Part shown: one piece after another, positions 38,774 to 48,551 of the stretch | Numbering within the stretch: the stretch's first letter is position 1 | Layout: each line of letters opens with the position of its first letter | From: Hyphomicrobiales bacterium | GTDB lineage: Bacteria; Pseudomonadota; Alphaproteobacteria; Rhizobiales; Xanthobacteraceae | Reading direction: 5' to 3' | Assembly: GCA_023269635.1 (NCBI GenBank) | Contig: JAHFPN010000001.1 | Coordinates: forward strand, 59,037 to 123,036 | DNA: 64,000 nt | Translations under genes and position numbers: made by a program | Notes under the pieces: model-generated | Databases searched by the model: none | Told to the model about the DNA's origin: nothing | Seen by the model: the letters and a program-made list of their open reading frames with translations, nothing else

Positions 38774-40903
38774 GTGGCCGAGATTGACCCGGCGGCGATT
38801 GCGCGCCTCTTGAAGCCGCGCTCGGTCGCCGTCGTCGGCGCGTCGGAAGACGCCAGCACGATCGGCGGCCGGGTGTTCAACAATCTCTTGCGCGCCAAGT
38901 TCACGGGCGATCTGCATCTGGTCAGCCGCACGCGCGCCGAGATCGGCGGCCATCGTTGCGTTAAGACGATCGATGACCTTCCATTGGGCGTGGATGCGCT
39001 GGTCCTGATGGTGCCGGCCGAGGCGGTGCGCGACTCGATCGCGGCATGCGTCCGGCGCAAGGTGAATGGCGCGATCATTTTTTCCTCGGGCTTCGCCGAG
39101 ATGGGTGATTCCGGCAAGGCCGAGCAAGCGGCGCTCGCGGCCATGGCGCAGGAGGGCGGATTGCTCGTGGTCGGACCGAACTGCCTCGGCTTCACCAATT
39201 ACGTCGACGGCGTTCCGCTCACCTTCGACGAATACAAGCCGATGGCGCCTGCGGCCCGCCCCGGCGTCGCGCTGATCGCGCAGAGCGGCGGGCTCGTGAA
39301 CAGCATCCGCGATTCGCTGGTCGGAAGCGGCGTCGCGGTCACCTACAATGTGAGCTCCGGCAACGAATCCGTGGTCACGGCCGAGGATTTTCTCGACTAC
39401 GCGGTGGACGATCCGGCGACTGGGACGATCATCCTGTTCGTCGAGCAGGTTCGCCGGCCGCAGAAACTGCTTCGTCTCGCCGCCAAGGCGCGCGCGCGGA
39501 AGAAGTCGATCGTGCTGATGCAGCCGGGCCGCACCACCAAGGCGCGCGCGGCGGTGCAGTCCCATACCGGCGCGCTGACCGGCGATCTCGCGATGATGCG
39601 CGCGGTGCTCGGCCGCGAGGGCGTCGCGGTGGTCGACAGCTTCGACGCGCTGGTGGACGCGGCGCTGATCCTCAATCGCTACGCGCCTCCGAGCGTCGGC
39701 GGCGTGGCGATGCTCACCAATTCCGGCGCCATGCGCGGCGTCGCCTTCGATATCGCGGAACAGACCGGCATCGACCTCGTCGAATTCTCGGAGCGCACGC
39801 TCTCGACGCTGCGCGCGATCGTACCGCCCTATATGCCGGCGGAGAATCCGTTCGACATCGCGACGCTCACGTTCAAGCAGCCGGAGCTCTGGGGGCGGGC
39901 CGCCGAGATTCTGCTGGAAGAGCCGCGCGCCGGCGCGCTGCTGATTTCGATCTTTCCCGGCACGCTCTCGCAGCAGGCGAGCCGGATGAAATACATGCTG
40001 CCGGTGCTGCGCCCGTCGAAAAAGCCGATCGTGTTCGTGATGTTGGGCGAGCCGATGCCGCTCGACGAGACCTTCGTGGCGGAGGTGCGGGCCGAGGGCA
40101 TCCCGCTGTTCCGATCGACCGAGCGCGCCATGCGCGCAATGGCCGCGGTGATTGAGCTTGGCGTGGCGCGAAAATACGCCGGCAAACCCGCGGCGCCGAA
40201 AGCGCCCGCGCCGATCTCCAATCCGGCGGGCGGTACGATCGCGGAATACCGGAGCAAAGAGATCCTCGCCGCCGCCGGGGTGCCAATCCCTAAGGGCGCG
40301 CTTGCGAAGAATATCGGCGAGGCGGAGCAGGTTGCCTCGCGCATCGGCTATCCGGTCGTTTTGAAGGCGCAAGCCCCGGCGCTCGCGCACAAGAGCGATG
40401 CGGGCGGCGTCATCACGAACATCGCCGACGCCGCCGCCCTGCGCGCGGCTTGGGAGCGCATTCAACAGAATATCCGCAAAGCCCGCCCGGGCCTCGTCCT
40501 CGACGGCGCGTTGGTCGAGCAGTCGGCGCGGCCCGGGCTCGAGATGATCGTCGGCGCCAGGCGCGATCCCGGCTGGGGCGTGGTGCTGATGCTGGGCCTC
40601 GGCGGCATCTGGGTCGAGACGCTGCGCGACGTGCAGGTGCTTCCGGGTCAGGCCGCCGAGGAGGAGATCGTGGCCGCGCTCCGCCGCCTGCGCGGCGCGC
40701 CGTTGCTCGCCGGAACCCGCGGCATGCCGCCGGTCGATCTTGCCGCGGTGGCGCGGGTCGCACGTATCCTCGCCGAGATCTTGGAACAGTCGCCGGCCGC
40801 GACCGAGATCGAGATCAATCCCCTGGTCGGGTATGCGGCCGGGGAGGGTGCGCTGGCGTTGGACGCCCTGATCGTGACCGGGCCAACCCCGCCCGCTGCC
40901 TAG
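38774..40903 (+). CDS. NDP-forming acyl-CoA synthetase (feruloyl/hydroxycinnamoyl-CoA synthetase candidate, FerA-like)
   Basis: IARLLKPRSVAVVGASEDASTIGGRVFNNLL...VVGPNCLGFTNYVDG...IAQSGGLVNSIRDSL...SHTGALTGD; 7 nt downstream of HCHL gene; GTG start. Confidence 0.85.
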   Translation: MAEIDPAAIARLLKPRSVAVVGASEDASTIGGRVFNNLLRAKFTGDLHLVSRTRAEIGGHRCVKTIDDLPLGVDALVLMVPAEAVRDSIAACVRRKVNGAIIFSSGFAEMGDSGKAEQAALAAMAQEGGLLVVGPNCLGFTNYVDGVPLTFDEYKPMAPAARPGVALIAQSGGLVNSIRDSLVGSGVAVTYNVSSGNESVVTAEDFLDYAVDDPATGTIILFVEQVRRPQKLLRLAAKARARKKSIVLMQPGRTTKARAAVQSHTGALTGDLAMMRAVLGREGVAVVDSFDALVDAALILNRYAPPSVGGVAMLTNSGAMRGVAFDIAEQTGIDLVEFSERTLSTLRAIVPPYMPAENPFDIATLTFKQPELWGRAAEILLEEPRAGALLISIFPGTLSQQASRMKYMLPVLRPSKKPIVFVMLGEPMPLDETFVAEVRAEGIPLFRSTERAMRAMAAVIELGVARKYAGKPAAPKAPAPISNPAGGTIAEYRSKEILAAAGVPIPKGALAKNIGEAEQVASRIGYPVVLKAQAPALAHKSDAGGVITNIADAAALRAAWERIQQNIRKARPGLVLDGALVEQSARPGLEMIVGARRDPGWGVVLMLGLGGIWVETLRDVQVLPGQAAEEEIVAALRRLRGAPLLAGTRGMPPVDLAAVARVARILAEILEQSPAATEIEINPLVGYAAGEGALALDALIVTGPTPPAA

Positions 40904-41808
40904 CGGCCGAGGATACGCGCGGCTTCCGCGAATACCTCGTCGACCTCGAATTTCCGCGGGATCACCTTCTGCTCGAAGGCGTATTGCACGATCGTTTCGA
41001 GCGACTTGCGGTTGGCTTCGATGCCGAACGGAAAAAAATCGATGCCGTCGGCCGGCGGCGGCGCGGCCTTCTTGCTTTCGAAGAGCACGCGGTAGATTTC
41101 CCGCACCGCGTCCGACCGCGCGTCGGCGAGCGGCTTCTGCACCGCGACCAGGTGATTGATCGGGACCACTTTGTTTTTCTCGTACCAGGCGCGCGCCGCG
41201 GCTTGCGGATCGGGAATCAGCGGACGAATTCGCGCGTCCTGGGGCGCATCGGGAATCACCGCGGCGTCGATCTCGCCGTCGAGCAGCATCTGGACGAACG
41301 GCTTGGCGCCCGGCTTCGTGCGCTCGACATTGGGCGGGTCGCGATATTCCGCCAGGTGACCGTCGTCGGAGCAGACCCAGGTCACGCGCGCCGGATCGAC
41401 GCCGTACTCGTGCTGCAGGATGCCGCGCACCCAGGTCGCGGTCGTCACGGTGTAGGACCTCAAGCCCACGCGCCGCCCGTTCAGGTCGCTCGGCTTCAGC
41501 GGCCCACGGTCGGCGTTGTAGAGGAGCGTATGCTGCTGGAAGCGGCCGAGCACGGTGGCGGGCAGCAGGATGAGCGGCTTTCCATAGACCTTGGCCTGCA
41601 AGAACGTGACGATGGCGAGCTCGCCCGCGTCGAACTTGCCCTCCCGTACCATCGGCTTGAAGCCCTGGTTCGCGATCTTCGGGCCGCAGAAGTCGAAGCT
41701 CACCAGATCGGATTTGATCTCGCCCGCTTTCAGCGCGCGCGTGGCCGGATGATCGCCGAGATTGGCCTTGAGCGTGATCGGGCCGCTCGCGGGATACGCG
41801 CTCGTCAT
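40900..41808 (-). CDS. 4,5-dihydroxyphthalate decarboxylase-like / substrate-binding-fold protein
   Basis: LKANLGDHPATRALKAGEIKSDLVSFDFCGPKIANQGFKPMVREGKFDAGELAIVTFLQA...; family pattern. Confidence 0.7.
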   Translation of the reverse strand: MTSAYPASGPITLKANLGDHPATRALKAGEIKSDLVSFDFCGPKIANQGFKPMVREGKFDAGELAIVTFLQAKVYGKPLILLPATVLGRFQQHTLLYNADRGPLKPSDLNGRRVGLRSYTVTTATWVRGILQHEYGVDPARVTWVCSDDGHLAEYRDPPNVERTKPGAKPFVQMLLDGEIDAAVIPDAPQDARIRPLIPDPQAAARAWYEKNKVVPINHLVAVQKPLADARSDAVREIYRVLFESKKAAPPPADGIDFFPFGIEANRKSLETIVQYAFEQKVIPRKFEVDEVFAEAARILGR

Positions 41809-41812
41809 CGGC

Positions 41813-42676
41813 TCATTTCCGTCCGGCCAACTCGCGCGCCTTGTCGAGGTGCGCGTAGCTGCGCGTCGGCGCGCACATGAGGAACGTGTAGCCCTCTTTC
41901 AGGATGCGCTCGGCATTGCCGACCTCTACGTGCGGATGGCCGACCGGCACCTTGTGCTCCTTGCAGGTCTTCACCACGTGCGCCATCGCTTCCAAGAGCT
42001 TCGGGTGCTCGTACTGGCGCGGAAACCCGAGCTCCTGCCCGAGATCGCCCTCGCCGATCAGGATCGCGCCGATGCCCGGGACCTTCTTCAGGATGTCGGC
42101 GAGGTTGTCGACGCCCTTGGTGTCCTCGATCTGCAGCACCACGAAAATCTCGCCCTTGGGATCGAGCGGCCAGACGTCGGCGCGCTGGTAATATTCCTGC
42201 TGGGTCAAGCCCCAGTAGCGCACCGCGGCGGTCGGGCCGTCGCCGCGGATGCCGGCCGGCTCGAAGCGCGGCGCCGATTTCAGGCGTGGGTAACGGCAGG
42301 CCGCGACCGCGTTATAGGCCTCGTCCACCGTGCTGATATGCGGCCAAACGATCCCGTAGCAGCCGAGATCGAGCGCTTGCTTCGCGTGCCACTGGCCCTT
42401 CTCGACACCGTTCACCGGGATGCGCACGAACGGCGTCACCGCCGGAGCGAGCGCGCCGGCTTTCGCGATCTGCGCGCGGTTCAGCATGTATTGCAGGCAG
42501 TCCCTGAGCGCACGCCCGTCCCACGGCGCATGCTCCATCTCGAACACGACGCCGTCGTATTTGGAGACGCTCATCGCGAGCGCCGCGTCGATTTCGGCGG
42601 GCGAAAAGGCGGTGAACGCCGGCTGCCCGCTCTCCAGCGCGCGGATCACGCCGTTCAGTCGCGGAAGTTCGGCCAT
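41813..42676 (-). CDS. HpcH/HpaI-family aldolase
   Basis: AELPRLNGVIRALESGQPAFTAF...YDGVVFEMEHAPWDGRALRDCLQYML...VLQIEDTKGVDNLADILKKVPGIGAILIGEGDLGQELG. Confidence 0.88.
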   Translation of the reverse strand: MAELPRLNGVIRALESGQPAFTAFSPAEIDAALAMSVSKYDGVVFEMEHAPWDGRALRDCLQYMLNRAQIAKAGALAPAVTPFVRIPVNGVEKGQWHAKQALDLGCYGIVWPHISTVDEAYNAVAACRYPRLKSAPRFEPAGIRGDGPTAAVRYWGLTQQEYYQRADVWPLDPKGEIFVVLQIEDTKGVDNLADILKKVPGIGAILIGEGDLGQELGFPRQYEHPKLLEAMAHVVKTCKEHKVPVGHPHVEVGNAERILKEGYTFLMCAPTRSYAHLDKARELAGRK

Positions 42677-42867
42677 GCAACCCCCTGCAAAAAAGCCGCG
42701 CGCGAACTTTGCGCTCGCATCGGCGCATTGCGGATATAGCCGATACGGCATTCGCCTCACAAGCGAGGCGCGGCGGCTGGCCGGTTTGACAATCGCCGGG
42801 CAGCCCGTAGCATTCGATGCATCGCGCACAACCGCGCGGCCTTCTCATCACTTACAGCGTCGGAATC

Positions 42868-43899
42868 ATGATTATCGATTGTCACGGCCATTACACGACC
42901 GAGCCGAAGAACCTGCACCGCTTCCGTCAGGACCAGATCGCGGCGGTGAAGGAAAAGAAGCCGCTACCCCCGCGCGCCGCGCTGAAAATCAGCGATGACG
43001 AAATTCGCGCGAGCCTGGAAGGCGCCCAGCTTAAACTTCAGCGCGAGCGCGGCACCGATCTCACGATCTTTTCTCCGCGCGCCTCCGGCATGGGTCACCA
43101 CATCGGCGACGAGACCGTCAGCATGGAATGGTCGCAGGTCTGCAACGACCTCATCCATCGCGTCTGCGGCCTCTATCCGCAGAATTTCATCGGTGTTTGC
43201 CAATTGCCGCAGTCGCCGGGGGTGCCGCCGAAAAATAGCGCCCGCGAGCTGGAGCGTTGCGTCCACGAACTCGGCTTCGTCGGCTGCAATCTCAATCCCG
43301 ATCCTTCCGGTGGCGCTTTCAGCTCGCCGCCGCTCTCGGACAAGTGGTGGTATCCGATTTACGAGAAGCTGGTCGAGCTCGACGTGCCGGCGATGATCCA
43401 CGTCAGCGGCTCCTGCAACCCCGCCCAGCACACCACCGGCGCCTACTACATCAACGCCGACACCATGGCGTTCATGCAGCTGCTGATGTCCGATCTGTTC
43501 AAGGATTTCCCGACGCTGAAATTGATCATTCCCCACGGCGGCGGCGCGGTGCCGTTCCATTGGGGCCGCTATCGCGGCCTCGCGCTCAACAACAACCGTC
43601 CGCCGCTCGACGAGCTGATGCGGAACAACGTCTACTTCGACACCTGCGTCTATCATCTGCCGGGAATCGAGCTGCTCACCAAAGTCGTGCCCATCGACAA
43701 CATTCTGTTCGCTTCCGAGATGGTCGGTGCCGTCAAAGGCATCGACCCGGAGACCGGGCACTATTTCGACGACACCAAGCGCTACGTCGACCAGGTGTCG
43801 TGGTTGTCGGCCGCGGATAAGCAGAAGATTTTCGAGGGCAATACACGGAAAGTTTTCAGTCGGCTGAAAAAGAAATTAGCAACCGCCGCGCGGTTCTGA
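42868..43899 (+). CDS. Amidohydrolase-family 4-oxalomesaconate hydratase-like (LigJ-like)
   Basis: MIIDCHGHYTTEPKNL...TDLTIFSPRASGMGHHIGDETVSMEWSQVCNDLIHRVCGLYPQNFIGVCQLPQSPG...GCNLNPDPSG...PHGGGAVPFHWGR...FASEMVGAVKGIDPETG. Confidence 0.82.
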   Translation: MIIDCHGHYTTEPKNLHRFRQDQIAAVKEKKPLPPRAALKISDDEIRASLEGAQLKLQRERGTDLTIFSPRASGMGHHIGDETVSMEWSQVCNDLIHRVCGLYPQNFIGVCQLPQSPGVPPKNSARELERCVHELGFVGCNLNPDPSGGAFSSPPLSDKWWYPIYEKLVELDVPAMIHVSGSCNPAQHTTGAYYINADTMAFMQLLMSDLFKDFPTLKLIIPHGGGAVPFHWGRYRGLALNNNRPPLDELMRNNVYFDTCVYHLPGIELLTKVVPIDNILFASEMVGAVKGIDPETGHYFDDTKRYVDQVSWLSAADKQKIFEGNTRKVFSRLKKKLATAARF

Positions 43900-43907
43900 C
43901 GAAGACT

Positions 43908-45029
43908 CTAGGCTGAGCCCCATACCTCTCGCGCGACCTCCACCACGAGCCTGAGCTTACTGACCTCGTCGTCGTACGTCATCGCGTTGCCGCCGATGCC
44001 GCTCGAGAAGCCGCATTGCGGGCTTAAGGCTAGCTGCTCCAATGGTGCGTAGCGCCCCGCTTCATCGATGCGGCGCTTCAGCTCGTCCTTGCCCTCGAGC
44101 TTCGGACTCTTGGTGGTGACGAGGCCGAGCACCGCCGTCTTGCCCTTGGGCAGCAGGCGTAAGGGCTCGAAGCCGCCGGCGCGCGGACTGTCGTATTCGA
44201 GGAAATAGCCGTCGACCTTGATCTCGTTGAACAAGAGATCGGCGATCGGGTCGTAGCCGCCTTCGGCCACCCAAGCGCCTTGAAAATTGCCGCGGCAGAG
44301 GTGCAGGCAGATGGTCATGCCCGGCGGCCGCTCCGCGATCGTATCGTTCAGGAGCTTGGCGTAGGTCTGCGGCAACGCCTCCGGGTCTTCGTGGAAATTG
44401 GCGACCTCCTTCCGCAAGGCCGGATCGCAGAGATAGGCGAGGTTCACCTCGTCGATCTGAAGATAGCGGCAGCCAGCCGCCGCAAGGTCGCGGATTTCCT
44501 CCCGGTAGAGCCGCGCCAGGTCCGCGTAGAATTCCCGCATCTCGGGATAGGCCGTTCTGTCGATGGCGTCGCGCCCGCCGCGGAAGTGCATCACCGTGGG
44601 CGAGGGGATCGTCACCTTCGGCAGCGCGCGCGCGACCGATTTCAAGAAGCGGAAGTCGTCGACGAAGATCTCGTTCGGGCGCGCGAGCTTGCCGCTGACG
44701 CCGAGCGCCGCCGGCTTTCGATCCCGCACGCCCTCCGTGGTGTGGAACCGCGCCGTCATCTTGGAGGGCATTTCCGCGACGTTGCGGAACTTCAGCACGA
44801 AGTCGCGTTGCCAGAAGCCGCGATTGAACTCGCCGTCGGTGACCAGCCGGAATCCGATTTCCTCCTGCAGCCGCACGATGTCGCGGATCGCACCCTGCTG
44901 GATGCGCTGAAGCTCCGCTTTCGGGATTTCGTTCTTCGTCGCCGCCTGGCGCGCCGCGATCAATGCGTCCGGCCGGATCAGGCTGCCGACGTGGTCGGCG
45001 CGGAACGGGGGCGTGGTGCGCTCGAGCAT
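43908..45029 (-). CDS. Short MetE-like (cobalamin-independent methionine synthase C-domain type) methyltransferase
   Basis: FRADHVGSLIRPDAL...LVTDGEFNRGFWQRDF...YLQIDEVNLAYLCD...CLHLCRGNF...LGLVTTKSP...LSPQCGFSSG. Confidence 0.88.
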   Translation of the reverse strand: MLERTTPPFRADHVGSLIRPDALIAARQAATKNEIPKAELQRIQQGAIRDIVRLQEEIGFRLVTDGEFNRGFWQRDFVLKFRNVAEMPSKMTARFHTTEGVRDRKPAALGVSGKLARPNEIFVDDFRFLKSVARALPKVTIPSPTVMHFRGGRDAIDRTAYPEMREFYADLARLYREEIRDLAAAGCRYLQIDEVNLAYLCDPALRKEVANFHEDPEALPQTYAKLLNDTIAERPPGMTICLHLCRGNFQGAWVAEGGYDPIADLLFNEIKVDGYFLEYDSPRAGGFEPLRLLPKGKTAVLGLVTTKSPKLEGKDELKRRIDEAGRYAPLEQLALSPQCGFSSGIGGNAMTYDDEVSKLRLVVEVAREVWGSA

Positions 45030-45096
45030 GATCTTGTAAGATTACCTCAACCCGTGTCGCCGTCGCAGGCGCCGAATAGCCGCATAGGTTCTAGAA

Positions 45097-46110
45097 ATGT
45101 TTCCGCAGGCCCTGGGATACATCGGATTCCGCGCCAAGGAATTGGACGACTGGCGCGGCTACGGCGCGAAGCTCCTGGGCTTTCAAGTCGTCGACAAGAG
45201 TCGCACCACGCTCGCCTTCCGCATGGACGACCGCAAGCAGCGGGTGCTGATCGACGCCGACGGCGGCGAGGGCTTGAAGTTCATTGGTTGGGAGGTCGCC
45301 GACGCCGCGGCGCTCGACAAGCTCGCCGCGCGCGTGGAAGCGGAGGGCGTCGCGGTCGCGCGCGCCTCGCGCGCGCTCGCCGAGGAGCGACGGGTCAAGG
45401 ATCTCGTCGTCTTCAACGATCCCCTGGGCAACCGCCTCGAGCTATTCCACGGGGGCGAAAGCACCTCCGACCCGTTCGTGCCCGGACGCAACATTTCCGG
45501 GTTCCGCACCGGGCCGCTCGGCCTCGGCCACATCGTGATGACGGTGGAGCGGATCGAGGAGGCGGCGTCCTTCTATCGCGAGACGCTCGGCTTCGGCTTG
45601 AGCGACTACTACTCGCGTCCGTTTCCGGGCATGTTCTTCCACGTCAACCCGCGTCACCACAGCCTGGCCATGATCCAGACCGGGAAGAGCGGCGTGCATC
45701 ACATGATGGTCGAGCTCTTCAGCTTCGACGACGTCGGCCAGGGCTATGATCTCGCGCAGATCGACGAGCGGCGGCTTGCGGTGACGCTCGGGCGCCACGC
45801 CGGCGACTACATGACCTCGTTCTATACCTGGACGCCGTCGGCCTTCATGGTCGAATACGGTTGGGGCGGCCGCTCGATCGATCCCAAGTCCTGGCGGCCG
45901 CGCGAACGCGTCGAGGGTCCGAGCATCTGGGGCCACGAGCGCACTTGGTTGTCGCCGGAGAAGCGCGCGGAGGCGCGGCAAATGCGCCTCGACAACGCGG
46001 CCAAGGGTCTGCGCCAGCCGGTGCAAGTGATCGAGGGCAACTACGAGCTCAATCCCGGCACTTGCCCGTGGTGGGACGCGGTGAAGAAGTCGCAGCGCAG
46101 CGCGAGCTGA
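45097..46110 (+). CDS. Extradiol (BphC/HsaC-like) VOC-family ring-cleavage dioxygenase
   Basis: Two VOC modules: LGYIGFRAKELDDWRGYGAKLLGFQV... and LGLGHIVMTVERIEEAASFYRETLGFGLSDYY...; RHHSLAMI, FMVEYGWGG. Confidence 0.85.
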   Translation: MFPQALGYIGFRAKELDDWRGYGAKLLGFQVVDKSRTTLAFRMDDRKQRVLIDADGGEGLKFIGWEVADAAALDKLAARVEAEGVAVARASRALAEERRVKDLVVFNDPLGNRLELFHGGESTSDPFVPGRNISGFRTGPLGLGHIVMTVERIEEAASFYRETLGFGLSDYYSRPFPGMFFHVNPRHHSLAMIQTGKSGVHHMMVELFSFDDVGQGYDLAQIDERRLAVTLGRHAGDYMTSFYTWTPSAFMVEYGWGGRSIDPKSWRPRERVEGPSIWGHERTWLSPEKRAEARQMRLDNAAKGLRQPVQVIEGNYELNPGTCPWWDAVKKSQRSAS

Positions 46111-46137
46111 GCATCGGCGCCGGTACGGAGTTTTTCC

Positions 46138-47109
46138 ATGAAAGCAGCGGTCGGCACCGAGAACGGACTCGAACTGCGCGACGTGCCGCAGCCCAAGCCC
46201 AAGCCCAACGAGGTGCTGGTGCGCGTGCGCGCGGCCGGCCTCAACCGCGCCGACTTGAACGCCGCGCGCGCCAAGTCGCACGCCAGCCACGCCACCGCGG
46301 GCAATCCCATCGGTCTCGAGTGGTCCGGCGAGGTCGCCGAGGTCGGCGGCGAAGTGAAGGCGATTAAGCCCGGCGATCGCGTGCTTGCCTCGGGCAGCGG
46401 CGGCTACGCCGAGTACGCGGTGTGCGATTGGGGCCGGATCATCCCGATGCCCGCGCGCGGCATGAGCTTCGAACAGGCCGGCTCGCTCTCGCTCGCGCTG
46501 CTGACCATGCACGACGCGGTCGTCACCAACGGCCGGCTCAAGGCCGGGGAGAGCGCGCTCATTCAGGGCGCGAGCTCCGGCGTCGGCATCATGGGCCTGA
46601 TGATCGCCAAGCACATGGGCGCCAAGCTCGTGATCGGCACCTCCACCAACGAGGCGCGGCGAGAGCGGCTCAAGCAATTCGGCGCCGATCTCGCGCTCGA
46701 CTCGCGCGACGCCAATTGGCCGGACGAGGTGCTGAAGGCGACCGGCGGCAAGGGCGTCAATCTGATCGTCGACATGATCGCCGGCGCGATCATGAACCAG
46801 AACATGAAGGCGGCGGCCGTGCTCGGCCGCATCGTCAATGTCGGTCGCTTGGGCGGCACCAAGGCCGAGTTCGATTTCGACCTGCACGCGCTCCGGCGCA
46901 TCGACTATGTGGGCGTGACCTTCCGTACCCGCTCCGTCGAAGAGGTGCGAGAGATCGTCCGCCGTGCGCGCGCCGACCTCTGGGACGCGATCGTCGCCGG
47001 CAAGCTCAGGCTCCCCATCGACAGGACCTTCCCGCTCGATCAGGCCGCGGCGGCGCAGGCCCACATGAAGGCGAACGCGCATTTCGGGAAGATCGTGCTG
47101 ACGCCTTGA
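46138..47109 (+). CDS. Zinc-binding/quinone oxidoreductase-like MDR
   Basis: PKPNEVLVRVRAAGLNRADL...GLEWSGEVAEVGGEV...GASSGVGIMGLMIAKHMGAKLVIGTSTN. Confidence 0.9.
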   Translation: MKAAVGTENGLELRDVPQPKPKPNEVLVRVRAAGLNRADLNAARAKSHASHATAGNPIGLEWSGEVAEVGGEVKAIKPGDRVLASGSGGYAEYAVCDWGRIIPMPARGMSFEQAGSLSLALLTMHDAVVTNGRLKAGESALIQGASSGVGIMGLMIAKHMGAKLVIGTSTNEARRERLKQFGADLALDSRDANWPDEVLKATGGKGVNLIVDMIAGAIMNQNMKAAAVLGRIVNVGRLGGTKAEFDFDLHALRRIDYVGVTFRTRSVEEVREIVRRARADLWDAIVAGKLRLPIDRTFPLDQAAAAQAHMKANAHFGKIVLTP

Positions 47110-47140
47110 GCCGGCGCCGCCCTCAGCAGCGAGTTCAAGA

Positions 47141-48244
47141 ATGACGAAGAGGATCAAGCCGCCGTTCCGCGCCGATCACGTCGGCAGCCTGCTCAGGCCG
47201 AAGGAGCTGCTCAAGGCGCGCGACGACTTCGCGGCCGGGCGCATCTCGTCGGCCGAGCTCAAGCGGATCGAAGACAGCGCGGTTCGCCAGGTCGTCAAGC
47301 TGCAGGAGGATGTCGGCCTGCAAGGCATCACCGACGGCGAGTACCGCCGCCGCGACTGGGTCATCGACTTCAAATATGCGCTCGGCGGTGTGCAGAAGCT
47401 CGACAACGTCGTGAAGGTGCCGTTCAAGAGCGAAAGCGGCGACGTCGAGTGGTCGTTCGTCGAATACACGGTGGCGGACAAGCTCTCGCTCAAGCACACG
47501 ATCTTCGGCGAGGATTTCAAGTTCCTGACGTCGGCGACCAAAGGCACGGCGAAGCTCACGATCCCATCGCCGAGCATGATGCATTACCCCGGCGGCCGCG
47601 GTATTGACCGCAAGGTCTATCCGGAGACGGAGGAGTTCTTTCAAGATCTCGCTCGCATCTACGCGCAAGAGATCGCGGCTCTGGCTAAGCTCGGCTGCAG
47701 CTATCTGCAGCTCGACGACACCAGCCTCGCATTCCTCAACGATCCCCGGCGCCGCGCCGCGATCGGGGAGGGCGCCGAGAAGATGCACGTGCGCTACATC
47801 GAGCTCTTCAATGCCTCGATCGCGAACCGGCCCGCGGGCATTAGCGTCTGCACGCATCTCTGCCGCGGCAATTTCCGTTCCGCCTGGCTCGCCGAGGGCA
47901 GCTACGAGCACGTGGCCGATGCGCTGTTCAATCGTCTCGCGGTCGACGGCTTTTTCTTGGAATACGACGACGAGCGCTCGGGCGGCTTTGAGCCGCTGCG
48001 CTTCGTGCCGAAGGGCAAGATGGTCGTGCTCGGGCTCGTGACCACCAAGCGCGCCGCGCTTGAGAACAAGGACGATCTCAAGCGGCGAATCGATCAGGCC
48101 GCCAAATTCGTGCCGGTCGAACAGCTAGCCTTAAGCCCGCAATGCGGCTTCGCGTCCACCTTCGAAGGCAACGCGCTCACCATCGAGGACGAGATCGCGA
48201 AGTTGCGCCTCGTGGTCGAAACCGCGCGCGAGGTCTGGGGCTGA
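47141..48244 (+). CDS. Short MetE-like methyltransferase (paralogue of 43908-45029)
   Basis: FRADHVGSLLRPKELL...GITDGEYRRRDWVIDF...YLQLDDTSLAFLND...CTHLCRGNF...LGLVTTKRA...LSPQCGFAST. Confidence 0.88.
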   Translation: MTKRIKPPFRADHVGSLLRPKELLKARDDFAAGRISSAELKRIEDSAVRQVVKLQEDVGLQGITDGEYRRRDWVIDFKYALGGVQKLDNVVKVPFKSESGDVEWSFVEYTVADKLSLKHTIFGEDFKFLTSATKGTAKLTIPSPSMMHYPGGRGIDRKVYPETEEFFQDLARIYAQEIAALAKLGCSYLQLDDTSLAFLNDPRRRAAIGEGAEKMHVRYIELFNASIANRPAGISVCTHLCRGNFRSAWLAEGSYEHVADALFNRLAVDGFFLEYDDERSGGFEPLRFVPKGKMVVLGLVTTKRAALENKDDLKRRIDQAAKFVPVEQLALSPQCGFASTFEGNALTIEDEIAKLRLVVETAREVWG

Positions 48245-48551
48245 GCCGGCGTCGATCGGCGGGCGTGCCTCCCCCGAACGGACCGGCTGCACTGCCGCCC
48301 GAATCCGGCGTTTTTCGCTGCCCACTTGGGGCTGAGCGCCCGTTCGAGCGATCTATTGGGCAAAGGTAGCGCGCTGGGGCGCGCGGCCATCGATCCTGGC
48401 GAACATTGAAAAGGTCCCCGGCTAACTGATAGCCTCCATCACCAATTCCGGGGGAGTGCGGAAGCTAGAGCGAATGCTTGTGTCGCGCACCGATGCGCGG
48501 CGCAAACGTCTCCCCCGAACAAGAAAACTGACGCAGAGGAGGAAGGCTTCG

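Noticed and set aside
37859-40465. 868-aa - strand ORF
   Set aside because: Antisense to HCHL and acyl-CoA synthetase genes; H/R/D-rich nonsense composition.
45442-47157. 571-aa - strand ORF
   Set aside because: Antisense to the dioxygenase and oxidoreductase, both of which have strong motif support.
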